Positions 35,094-44,700 of a stretch of 64,000 nucleotides of DNA are shown one piece after another (positions within the stretch are counted from its first letter, which is position 1; every line of letters begins with the position of its first letter). This stretch comes from Anaerolineales bacterium. Its GTDB lineage: Bacteria > Chloroflexota > Anaerolineae > 4572-78 > J111. A model generated the notes under the pieces. The model made no database searches. It worked only from the letters and a program-made list of their open reading frames with translations, and was not told where the DNA came from. A program made the position numbers and the translations under genes. The DNA lies in contig JACKAU010000004.1 of assembly GCA_020634855.1 (NCBI GenBank), forward strand, positions 583,403 to 647,402, given 5' to 3'.

Positions 35094-36503
35094 ATGAGAT
35101 TGAAAAGAGACTGGGAAAGTTATCCAGCTACTTACCGGGCCGGAGAAATGCAAACGATAGCCAACTGGATTCAGGCGGGCGAAAGCGGCTCGCTGGTCGG
35201 CTTGCCGGGCGCCGGTAAATCGAACTTGTTGGGCTTCTTGAGCCACCGGCCTGAGGCGCTGCGGCAGTATCTCCCCACCGATTTCCCAAAGTTGGCCCTA
35301 ATACATGTCGATCTTAACAATTTGCCCACCATCGACCTATCCACTTTTTTCAGGGTTATTTTACGAGCAATGAATGAAGCTCGGGCCCAACTAGCCGACC
35401 TTGATGCATCGGTGGCGAGTGAGGTCGAATTACTTTATCGTAAAGTTGAGGATAAGACGGACCCGTTTCTGGCGCAAAGCGCGCTGAGAGATGCCCTATT
35501 GTTGTTTCGTGAGCAGGCGATCCGGGTAGTGTTGGTGTTGGATCCCTTTGACCAATTTTGTAAGGCAGCCTCTACTCAGGTCCTGGACAATCTGCGCGGG
35601 CTGCGCGACGGCTTCAAGACCACGCTATCATATCTCTTTGGCTTGCGCCAGGAAATAGCTTATCTTCGCAGTCCGGAAGAATTAGGCGAACTGTACGAGA
35701 TTATCGATACACATGTCTGTTGGGTCGGAGCCATGGATCGCGATGATGCGCGCTGGGTGATCAGTCAGGTGGAAGCCTCCACCAGACGAACGTTCGAACA
35801 GGTTCACGTTGACCAGATTATGGCCTTGGCCGGCGGCTTTCCCGCTCTCCTGCGGGTGACAAGTCTATGGCTGTTTCGACAGAAGACTATTCCAATGATG
35901 GACACCTGGCTTGAACGACTGTTGGCGACCAAGAGTATCGTAAATCGCCTATTTGATCTGCGGCAAGGGTTAACCGGTGAGGAAGAGCTCGCGCTTTCGG
36001 AGTTGCAAAAAGTCATAGCGTTGAGCTCGCCTAAAATGCGCAGAGAAAGCCTGCGACAAATCGGCGAGAAGTATCAATCTACTCTGACCCGGCTCGAAGA
36101 TAAAACCTTATGCCGGCGAACAGAGACTGGGCTGGAATTATTTAGCCCGATTTTTGCCGGATATGTGGCCCAAATGAAAGGTGTCAGCCGGGGCAAGATT
36201 CGGTACGAGTCGGCCACGGATCACTTCTTCCGGGGTGAAACTGACTTGACCGAATTGTCTGAAAAAGACCGGCGGCTCTTGCGACATTTTCTGGACAACC
36301 CGTACGCAGTGCAAAGCCTGGACGATCTCATTGAAGCCGCCTGGCCCGAAGATTACAGCAGCGGTGTTAGTAATGAAGCGGTCCAACAAGCTATCCGCCA
36401 CTTGCGACAGCAGATTGAACCGAATCCGGCTAAACCCTGTTATTTGATGACCGAGCGAGGAGCTGGCTATCGCTTTTTCCCGGAGGGCGCGCCACGGGGT
36501 TAG
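35094..36503 (+). CDS. P-loop ATPase with C-terminal OmpR-type winged-helix DNA-binding domain
   Basis: 469 residues from the ATG at 35094 (AAAGGA eight bases upstream; an earlier in-frame ATG at 35016 has no RBS). N-terminal AAA/STAND-like ATPase: GLPGAGKSN (37-45), strand LALIHVDLNN, Walker B-like VVLVLDPFDQF, and a sensor region (HVCWVGAMDRDDARWVISQV). The C-terminal ~95 residues form a winged helix: DRRLLRHFLDNPYAVQSLDD, LIEAAWPEDYSSGVSNEAVQ, QAIRHLRQQIEPNPAKPCYL and MTERGAGYRF, the Trans_reg_C pattern with recognition helix and wing. An ATP-switched transcription factor is likely, and it is the best candidate to bind the repeat operators at 34846 and 41515. 25 bp separate it from the giant gene downstream. 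Confidence 0.85.
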   Translation: MRLKRDWESYPATYRAGEMQTIANWIQAGESGSLVGLPGAGKSNLLGFLSHRPEALRQYLPTDFPKLALIHVDLNNLPTIDLSTFFRVILRAMNEARAQLADLDASVASEVELLYRKVEDKTDPFLAQSALRDALLLFREQAIRVVLVLDPFDQFCKAASTQVLDNLRGLRDGFKTTLSYLFGLRQEIAYLRSPEELGELYEIIDTHVCWVGAMDRDDARWVISQVEASTRRTFEQVHVDQIMALAGGFPALLRVTSLWLFRQKTIPMMDTWLERLLATKSIVNRLFDLRQGLTGEEELALSELQKVIALSSPKMRRESLRQIGEKYQSTLTRLEDKTLCRRTETGLELFSPIFAGYVAQMKGVSRGKIRYESATDHFFRGETDLTELSEKDRRLLRHFLDNPYAVQSLDDLIEAAWPEDYSSGVSNEAVQQAIRHLRQQIEPNPAKPCYLMTERGAGYRFFPEGAPRG

Positions 36504-36528
36504 ATTTCTCGCGTAATGGAGGTGATCG

Positions 36529-39500
36529 GTGGGGTTAAGTTCAGTCGATCCCGGCAGTACCCGGCCTGCCGTAACACAAATTGAATATGAAGCCGGCAAT
36601 CCACCATTGTCGCCGGAAGCAGCAGCCCTCCTGAAATCGATGTTTTCCGCCTATGACCGGGTAACGGTGGCTCAGGAGTTGGGGGGTGGCTTGACCCAAA
36701 GCCGGGTTTTTGTACTCCATCCCCGCCATCGCGACGGCAGCACCGATCTGCCGTTGGTAGTCAAGATTGGCCCAGACTGGTTGATCCAACACGAGCAGCA
36801 AGCCTACCAACAGTTTATTCGGGATAAACTGTCGGGGCGGATCGAGTTGGTTCAAGCCGCTACCGCCGGTAACTGGGGGGGGCTAGGGTATCGGCTGGCC
36901 GGGGATGGTCAGTTCAAACACGAGAGCCTCACCCAATTTTGCCGGCGGCCCGACCCGGAAGTTATCTCACATGTCTTGAATGATCGGCTTTTCAAACGGC
37001 TTCATACCTTGTGGCGCAATGCTCGGGTTCTCCGCCAGGCTTATTCGGCTGCTAAGTATGATTTGCTCCTACCCGTTCATCTGATCATCGAACCGCAACC
37101 CCTCCCCCCCGATGCTGCGGTTCACCGGCTCAGCCCTGAAAATCTATCCGATAATCATTTGACTCCCGGTGATTTTGTCCAGTTGGCCGGCTTCATCATC
37201 ACCGAAGTGAATCTTGAAACCAAGACGGTGACACTCGATCTCCCTGACCAACCTGATGGTCCACCTCGCTCGCATCGACTGCGTCTCCAACCTGTGGAGC
37301 GCCCCGAACAATATCGGGTCAATCAATCGATGCCGCCGGTGTCTGGCGTTGTGGTCCAGACTCGGCCAATCCAGCTTCAGGGTGAGGCCCGAAAAGCATT
37401 GAGCCAAGCCCCAGGCATCGAGATGACAACCGAGACTCTTACCTTACCGACAGGTCAAAGGTTGCCTAATCCACTGCCCTACACCTCAACCCTGCTGGCC
37501 GATTGGCCGCCGGTCAAGTTAGCCTACCTGCACGGCGATCTCAATCTTGAAAATATCCTGGTCGATCCCCAGACCCGCGACGTGACCCTGATCGATTTTG
37601 CCAATGCCGGGGAGGACCATATCCTGCATGATTTACTTCATCTGGAGACCAACGTGGTCATCCACCTTCTGCCTGAGGCCCTGAACGAAGTCGGCGAGCC
37701 GCCCGATCTAATTCACTCGCTGTTTTACGAACGCCTCCACCAGGCGGCCACCGCCGACCCAACCCTCTGGACCGCACCTGACCTACTGCACCCTGCTCTG
37801 AAAAAAATATACCTCATTCTGGCCGCCATTCGTCAGGCAGCCCAGCCTTACTTGTATGATCCCCACGATTGGACCGAATATCAACGCGGGCTGGCCTTGC
37901 ATCTGCTGGGAGCCCTGAAATACAAAAATTTAGATACCGTCCCCACAGCGCCGTTACCGAAGCAACTGGCCTTGCTCGGCGCAGCCACGGCGCTCGATTT
38001 GTGGCAAAACTCGGTCGAGCGGACCATTTTAGCGACTCAGATCGAGCGGCAAGCCCGGCTGGCCGCTCATCTGGAGCGCGACCTGGCCGGAGCCTTTGAT
38101 GGGAAGGTCGCTCAAGAGAGCATAGCCTTACCCAACGGGGCGAATCTGCTCAACCCTTTGCCTCAACTGCCTCAACTGCTGGACCCGTGGCTGGGCGACC
38201 ACTTAGCCTGCATCCACGGCGACCTCAGGCTGGATGACATTCTGGTTGAACTGGAAACCAACGGGGGGTCGCTTCCTGATGATGTGACTCACGCGGATTA
38301 CGTTCTACACCACTTGCTACGCTTGGAAACCGGCGTTGTTGCCGGTCTGCTGCCCCCGGCTCTAGGCCAGGCTGGCCTCCCACCCGAAACAATTCACTTT
38401 CTCTTCTATGAACGCCTTCACCGAGCCGCCTTGGCTGATCCCACCCAGTTCGCCCCGCCCAAACTGCTGCCGCCTTCCTTAGAAAAACCGTACACACTGC
38501 TGGCCACCCTGCGCCGGCAAGCCGGCCAAATTTTGCCGACGGATGAGGCTTGGCAGATGTATTATCGAGGTCTGGTGCTATATTTATTGGGCTTGATAAA
38601 GCTCAAACACCAAGATACGATGCCTGAAACGCAATCACTCAAACGAGTGGTTTTTCTGGTCGCGACGGTCGCCTTCGATTTGTATCGCAAACCACACCAA
38701 CGACCACTGCTGGAGCCACCCTACAAGGGACTCCAATCCTTCCAAGAAGCAGACGCCCCGCTTTTTTTTGGCCGCGAAACCTTTGTCGAGCAGTTAGTCA
38801 CGGAGGTGCAGCAGCAACCGCTGGTTGTGGTGGCCGACTCCTCGGGTAGTGGAAAATCCTCAGTAGTCATGGCCGGCCTGCTGCCTCGCTTGCGGCAGAT
38901 CGGCGATTGGCGCGTGGCCAGTTTTCGACCCGGCAGCGCGCCTTTTGAGGAGTTGGTCAAAGCCCTGGCGCCCTGGCTAGACTTGCCTGACGATGAGATG
39001 GTGATCAATCGCACTGTCACGGCCCTAAGGCAAGGGGCAACGAGCCTGACCGATCTCTTGAACCCCATTTACCAACGCGCTCACCAATCGCGTCTGCTCC
39101 TGGTCGCCGACCAGTTTGAGGAACTCTACACTCACTGCCCCGACCCGGCCACTCGCCACCAGTTTATCGATCAGCTACTCGCTGCCGTTCCCCCACCATC
39201 TATCGGCGACGAACCAACCTCCAAGCTCGAATCTCCGCTTCACCTCATCCTGACCTTACGCGCCGATTTTATGGGTAAAGTCCTGACCCATCGACCCTTT
39301 GCCGAGGCGCTGCAAAGGGCCAAGGTGAAGCTACTCGGGGCTATGACCCGTCCGGAGTTAGCCCGTGTTATCGAATATCCGGCTGAGACTTTCGGTTTCT
39401 CGTTTGAAGCCGGTCTGGTGGAGCTAATTCTCGACGATGTCGGTGACGAGCCAGGTCGCCTGCCGCTCTTGGAATTTGCCCTAACCCTACTCTGGTCTCT

Positions 39501-41427
39501 TCAAGATGAGGGCCGCCTGACCGCCGTGGCGTACGACGCCATTGGCCGGGTCAAAGGGGCAATCACCTACTATGCCGAGCACGTCTATAATGATCTCAAT
39601 CCCGACCAGCAGGCCGAGGCCCGGCGCATATTTACGCAATTGGTCTACCCCGGAGTGGGGACCGAGGATACCCGCCGGATCGCCACCAAAACCGAACTGG
39701 CGGCCGACTGGCCGTTAGTCGAGCATTTGGCCGATACCCGCCTGATCATTACCAACCAAGACGCCGGCGGGACCGAGATCGCAGAGGTTGTCCATGAGGC
39801 CCTGATTCATAATTGGGGTCGGCTGCGCCAGTGGCTGGAATCCGACCGCGCCTTCCGGGCTTGGCAAGAACGGCTGCGAGCGGTTATTAGCCAGTGGGCG
39901 GAAAACCAAGACGACGACGGCGGCTTGCTGCGGGGCGGGCCATTGGCCGAAGCCGAGACTTGGTTAGAGCGGCGGGCCGCCGATTTCAGCCCCGCCGAGC
40001 AAGATTTCATTCACCGTTCCGTAAGCCTGCGCCAACAGCAACAGGCTGCTGCTGAGGCGGACCACCAGCGTCAATTGGCCCAGGCCCAGGCGCTGGCCGA
40101 GGAGCAGCGCCAGAATGCCCTGATCCAAGCTCAAGCCGCAGCCAGGCTGCGCCGGCAGTCTATTTGGTTAGGTGTGGTCGTGGCCCTGTTGCTGTTGGCG
40201 GTGATCGCCACGGTATTTTTCGGCACGTCAGCCCAGGATGCGCTCAAGCAGGTAGCCTTGGTTGAAAATAGACAAGCTACGGCTGGGAGCGCAGCCAATG
40301 CCGCCGAGATGAGGCAGGCTACGGCCCAGGCCGAGCAGAATGAAGCTCAGGCCATTTCTGCTCAACAGACCGCCGCCGCGGCCGAACAGATCGCTCGAGA
40401 GGCAGAGCAGGCCAGATCTGAGGCTGAAGCGGCTAAGGAGTCGGCGCTGGCGACCTTAGACGCCATCGAACAACGAATAGAGGACACCGAGAAAAACTTG
40501 CGAGAAGCTCAACGGGATACATTTACACCAAAGGACATTACGACGTGTGCCAAAACAGAAAGTCATGCATTTCCGCCTCCGGTCTATGACGGGGTTTACA
40601 TCTGGGTCCCCACTGCGTTTGGCGTTACCAGAATAAGCCCTTCTGATTGTGAACTGCAAGAATTTCCTCTTGAGTCAGATCCAAATCCTGACTTTGAAGC
40701 GTCTGACCTTGTTTACGGGGAAGGTCATATCTGGATTGCCGGGAATAATCAACTCTACAAGCTAGATCGCTCAGGCAACATCGTCTTGACCACGACGGTT
40801 CAAAGCAACGCAGGCATTTTCGCCCCCTCTCTATTATATACTCCGGGAGCACTCTGGGTGGCTGCGGATAAACTCTACAAACTTGAACCGGCGACCGGGG
40901 CGGAAATCAATCATTACGACCAGTTAACGGATCAACCGGTCGATTGGGCTTATGATGGTCAAACCATCTGGCTGGCAAACAATGATAACACGGTAGCTCG
41001 AATCGATGCGTCGACCGGAGCTTCTTTGGAGCCTGTATCCTTGGCCGGCTTTCCCCATAATATGATTTACGCTGACGGTTATATCTGGGTGCAAATTTCT
41101 GAGCCGCCTTTTAGTGCGGACAATTTCATCGTCAAATATCAGGCTTCAACCGGTAAATTAGTCGCTACTTTCCAAACAAATCAATCAACTTCCGGGGGAT
41201 TTGCCGTTGCCGGAGGCAACCTCTGGTTATCGGCAGGAAAAAAGCTAATCAAGCTCGATGCGGACGATGGAACACAGTTAAATGAAATTATGCTGGCAAC
41301 CGACTTCGACTTAGATACGCTGACATTTGATGGCCTGTATTTATGGTCTTACTCGCGATTGGATGACGCTGGACCACTAACGGTGTATCCGGGAGTGGTG
41401 ACCAAAATATCGTCATCCGGTTGGTGA
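36529..41427 (+). CDS. Giant APH-like kinase - degenerate kinase lobe - STAND NTPase - TM - propeller protein
   Basis: 1632 residues, intact, GTG start with an excellent SD (GGAGGTGAT). Residues ~30-480 form a phosphotransferase-like kinase: GGGLTQSRVFVLHP, LPLVVKIGP, an insert of ~100 residues beginning LTPGDFVQLAGFI, then HGDLNLENILVD (H335) and LIDFANAG. Residues ~520-720 repeat the C-lobe with HGDLRLDDILVE (H563): N is replaced by D and the DFx motif is lost. Next is an nSTAND1-type ATPase (GLQSFQEADAPLFFGRE, P-loop DSSGSGKSS at 770, LLLVADQFEELY), a coiled coil, one membrane helix (~1212-1232), an Ala/Glu-rich coil and a C-terminal propeller with repeated YxWxA blades. A transmembrane sensor with cytoplasmic kinase and STAND parts is inferred. 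Confidence 0.85.
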   Translation: MGLSSVDPGSTRPAVTQIEYEAGNPPLSPEAAALLKSMFSAYDRVTVAQELGGGLTQSRVFVLHPRHRDGSTDLPLVVKIGPDWLIQHEQQAYQQFIRDKLSGRIELVQAATAGNWGGLGYRLAGDGQFKHESLTQFCRRPDPEVISHVLNDRLFKRLHTLWRNARVLRQAYSAAKYDLLLPVHLIIEPQPLPPDAAVHRLSPENLSDNHLTPGDFVQLAGFIITEVNLETKTVTLDLPDQPDGPPRSHRLRLQPVERPEQYRVNQSMPPVSGVVVQTRPIQLQGEARKALSQAPGIEMTTETLTLPTGQRLPNPLPYTSTLLADWPPVKLAYLHGDLNLENILVDPQTRDVTLIDFANAGEDHILHDLLHLETNVVIHLLPEALNEVGEPPDLIHSLFYERLHQAATADPTLWTAPDLLHPALKKIYLILAAIRQAAQPYLYDPHDWTEYQRGLALHLLGALKYKNLDTVPTAPLPKQLALLGAATALDLWQNSVERTILATQIERQARLAAHLERDLAGAFDGKVAQESIALPNGANLLNPLPQLPQLLDPWLGDHLACIHGDLRLDDILVELETNGGSLPDDVTHADYVLHHLLRLETGVVAGLLPPALGQAGLPPETIHFLFYERLHRAALADPTQFAPPKLLPPSLEKPYTLLATLRRQAGQILPTDEAWQMYYRGLVLYLLGLIKLKHQDTMPETQSLKRVVFLVATVAFDLYRKPHQRPLLEPPYKGLQSFQEADAPLFFGRETFVEQLVTEVQQQPLVVVADSSGSGKSSVVMAGLLPRLRQIGDWRVASFRPGSAPFEELVKALAPWLDLPDDEMVINRTVTALRQGATSLTDLLNPIYQRAHQSRLLLVADQFEELYTHCPDPATRHQFIDQLLAAVPPPSIGDEPTSKLESPLHLILTLRADFMGKVLTHRPFAEALQRAKVKLLGAMTRPELARVIEYPAETFGFSFEAGLVELILDDVGDEPGRLPLLEFALTLLWSLQDEGRLTAVAYDAIGRVKGAITYYAEHVYNDLNPDQQAEARRIFTQLVYPGVGTEDTRRIATKTELAADWPLVEHLADTRLIITNQDAGGTEIAEVVHEALIHNWGRLRQWLESDRAFRAWQERLRAVISQWAENQDDDGGLLRGGPLAEAETWLERRAADFSPAEQDFIHRSVSLRQQQQAAAEADHQRQLAQAQALAEEQRQNALIQAQAAARLRRQSIWLGVVVALLLLAVIATVFFGTSAQDALKQVALVENRQATAGSAANAAEMRQATAQAEQNEAQAISAQQTAAAAEQIAREAEQARSEAEAAKESALATLDAIEQRIEDTEKNLREAQRDTFTPKDITTCAKTESHAFPPPVYDGVYIWVPTAFGVTRISPSDCELQEFPLESDPNPDFEASDLVYGEGHIWIAGNNQLYKLDRSGNIVLTTTVQSNAGIFAPSLLYTPGALWVAADKLYKLEPATGAEINHYDQLTDQPVDWAYDGQTIWLANNDNTVARIDASTGASLEPVSLAGFPHNMIYADGYIWVQISEPPFSADNFIVKYQASTGKLVATFQTNQSTSGGFAVAGGNLWLSAGKKLIKLDADDGTQLNEIMLATDFDLDTLTFDGLYLWSYSRLDDAGPLTVYPGVVTKISSSGW

Positions 41428-41514
41428 CATCCCTTTGGCCGTGGTCGAAGATTTAGTACTGTAATGGGTTATTACCATCCCCAATTCTCCTCCGTTACTC
41501 CTCAAAATTTTTAA

Positions 41515-41579
41515 GCTCAAGTAAGCTCAGGGCCGGCTCAAGTCTGGCTCAAGCAGTTAATACCTCCTTCTGATATGCT
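41515..41579 (+). promoter_or_regulatory. SARP/OmpR-type direct-repeat operator and promoter, site 2
   Basis: Four 7-bp repeats GCTCAAG 41515, GCTCAGG 41525, GCTCAAG 41536, GCTCAAG 41547, again 10, 11 and 11 bp apart. TATGCT starts at 41574, exactly 27 bp after the last repeat start, as at site 1. It lies between the giant kinase gene and the secreted-protein gene and would drive the latter. Confidence 0.78.
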
Positions 41580-41597
41580 AGACGCATAGAAACTTAA

Positions 41598-41703
41598 GAC
41601 TTACACAAATCCAGGTGACAGGCCGTTATTGTCGATATATCAGCCTTTGGGACGTTCAGACAGGTCGAATTAAGTGACTGTCATTTTTGGAACCGCGTAA
41701 GTC
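41598..41703. repeat. Dispersed GACTTAC...GCGTAAGTC element, copy c
   Basis: 106 bp with ends GACTTAC / GTAAGTC and internal AGGTGACAG...AAGTGACTGTCA, sharing CAGGTCGAATTA-like core sequence with copy b (9816-9942). It sits in the presumed 5' leader between the site-2 promoter and the RBS at 41731. Confidence 0.72.
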
Positions 41704-41739
41704 CCCAAACTAAAAATTACTCACCTATTAAGGAGGTAT

Positions 41740-44700
41740 GTGAAATTGAAAGTATTAGGATCAAAAACAACTTTTATCATCACGTTGATGATAGCTACTC
41801 TGGCCGGCCTTTTTGGGGTCGGCGGCTCTTCCGCGTTAGCCAGCGGGCCTGAGGACGCTTGGGACGGACACATCTGGAACCCTAGCCCTCACGAATCGCA
41901 TACATTCAGTGCTCCGGCCAACGCCGTGGCTGTCGAAGTTGTAGGGTACTGGGGTTGGTCAGGTAGTCCCAGCCAACATCAGCATAATGAGACTCACGCC
42001 TTTAGTGCCAATGGACACATTATCGAGTGCATCGACTTTGGTGATGAAGAGTTGGACGGTCAATGGCTCCGCTGCGGCTCGGTCAAGTTCGCCCAGACGG
42101 ACGACCTGACTGTAGACGTTAACTTCACCGGCGACGACTCCAGCAGCGGCTCCCATTATTTCAAGGCCGAGGTTAAATGGGAAGTGGCTGAGCCGGCCTC
42201 GTGCCAGGCTATAACCGTGGATAGAACCGAAATCAATTCGGAAGGCGAACTCGTTCACGTCACCGTCAAGGCTAACAACGCCGACCAATACCGCATCGTC
42301 CGCTTGAGCGATGGTGAAACGATGGCCACCGGCGACACCAACAATTTGTCCTTTACCGCCATGCCTGGCGAAGCCTATCAAGCTCAGGTCCGTTTTGGAA
42401 ATGATCCCTGGACAACAGAGGGTTGTGAGGAGTTCCAGTTTGCTCCTACCCCCGTCGAACCAGTCCCTGTTTGCGAGGCCATAACCGTGGATAAAACCCA
42501 AATCAATCCGGAAGGCGAACTCGTTCACGTCACCGTCAAGGCTATCAACGCCGATCAATATCGCATCATCCGCCAAAGTGATGGCAAAGTAATGGCGACC
42601 GGCAGCACCAACAACTTGTCTTTCACCGCCATGCCTTGGGAAACCTATCAAGCTCAGACTCGATCCGGGGATGGCCCCTGGACGACCGAGGGCTGCAACT
42701 TCGAATTTGGTACCGTCTTGGCCCTGGCTAGCTGCTCGATGACGACCAGCGAAATTACATCACATGAAATTATGGTCAAGGAATTGGGCGCCAAGGATGA
42801 AAATCAAAGAAACCTAACTATCATTGATTGGCAAGCAGACAGTAATTTTGCGCTCGACAAGTCAACCGAACTGACAACGCTGAACAATTTTCCCGTCGTT
42901 GTTGGCTTCCCCAGTGAACCCGGCAACTACTGGGTCCAGTTCAAAGTTAAAGTGCAGGCGGATAACAATTGGGTCGGCGGCAAAGACTGCTTATTGGAAA
43001 TTGAAATAGACGATCCCTGCCCCGCTTGTGGTCAGTACCAGGACTTCATCGGCGCGGTGCCCTTCGGAACCTACACCCCCTACCTGGAGGCGGGCAAAGA
43101 ATATTTCGATATGACTCGGAGCATTATGTACAACATTGAGTATGTCAACGACCAACAAGCCGACATCGTCTACCGCTTTAACGGTCAAGAAATGGATGAC
43201 GTCACGACTAGCATCTTCTACGGCAATGGTACTGATAAATTGGCCGCCGGCAGCAGCCGAGCCAACTACACCTTCGACGATGGCGTTACCAAGTTAATTT
43301 CCTACCGATACGGTGCGGAGCAGGCCCGTATCTTCCAAAAGATGAATGGTCAGGAGACCCGCTGGATCCAACCGCTGGATCAGCCTTTCGAACACAAGTA
43401 TGACTTTGAGATTATAGTCCACGGCCCGGCCAACAGCAGCGACTTGCTCATCTTCGGTGACGAGCAGCGCCAGATCAACTACAACGATAACGGCCTGGCT
43501 ACCGTAGCGCTGACGTTTGACCGGCCCGGTCTGGTGTCCATCTACAGTATGGCCGGCGATGATCAAAATGTTGAGTGGGTTCCGGTCGATTGGATGACCT
43601 ATCCCATCACCGAGACGACCAGACTTGATTACAACTTTGCTGAAATCGGCTTGTATCACTACCGCCTGATCGACCAAGACGGGCAAGTGGTTGCCGGACC
43701 GACATCGAGTTCGACCCTAAGTTTTGAGGCCAAGCCAGGCTTTAGCTACCAGGCCCAATTGGCCTACCCGGAAACGTCCCTCTTTGTGGGACTGTACGAT
43801 GATATGAAATTCCAGCATCCCGACTACTGGCTGATGCCGGTCGACGGTCGAGCCGAACACGACTTCGAGTTTCACCTGGACTACCACCGACTGTCCGACC
43901 CCGACCTAGGCAATGATCATATCCGAGGCGACGTCGTCGTCGATGGTCTGACCCTCAGTTACGGTACCACATCCGTGGCCCAGCAATTTCCGTACGGTCG
44001 CCACGATGGGGCCAGACCGGGCGTGAACATCGTCGGTATCCCGAACGTCAGTATGATTGCCTACTGCCAACGGCCCGGTTATCACGAAGTGGTCTACTGG
44101 GGTGGTTGGGAAAACGAAAGCTACTACCTGCCGGAGCGAAGCTGGATTTTTGATGACGAGATGGCCGAAGAGTGGAATGATGACCAGCGTGGTGAATGCA
44201 TCGACGCAGCCCGCCGGGTTAATATGGAACTGGCTCGCCAGGGGCTGCGCACCGACCACACTTTCCGCCACCACGGCGAACAAAGCCAGGGCTACCAAAT
44301 GGTCCAACAAAATATCTGGTCGCCTTACAACCTGGTTGGGATGCGCCCGCCTCACGTCGGCCAAATCTTACAACCCGGCACAGTGCTGCCCTACTACGAG
44401 AACCCGGAAGACAGCTTATTCTGGGGATGGGATCTGGACAAAGGCACGCTGGCTGACGGCATCGGAGCCTACGAACTGCAAGCTCACGTGGCGGCCCTGG
44501 GAGCGGCTCAATACGTCGATATGACCGGCATCCATCCGGCTGATGAAGTGTTTGTCCCTGAAATGCCGGCGGCGCCCGCCATTGAGGCTTCGCCTGAAGA
44601 GATTGAACCGGCTCAAGCCGAACCGACCACCGAACCGGCCGTTTCGCCCGAACCGGAAACCGACCAACCGCAAGATAGTTTGGATACGGAAGACGAACCG

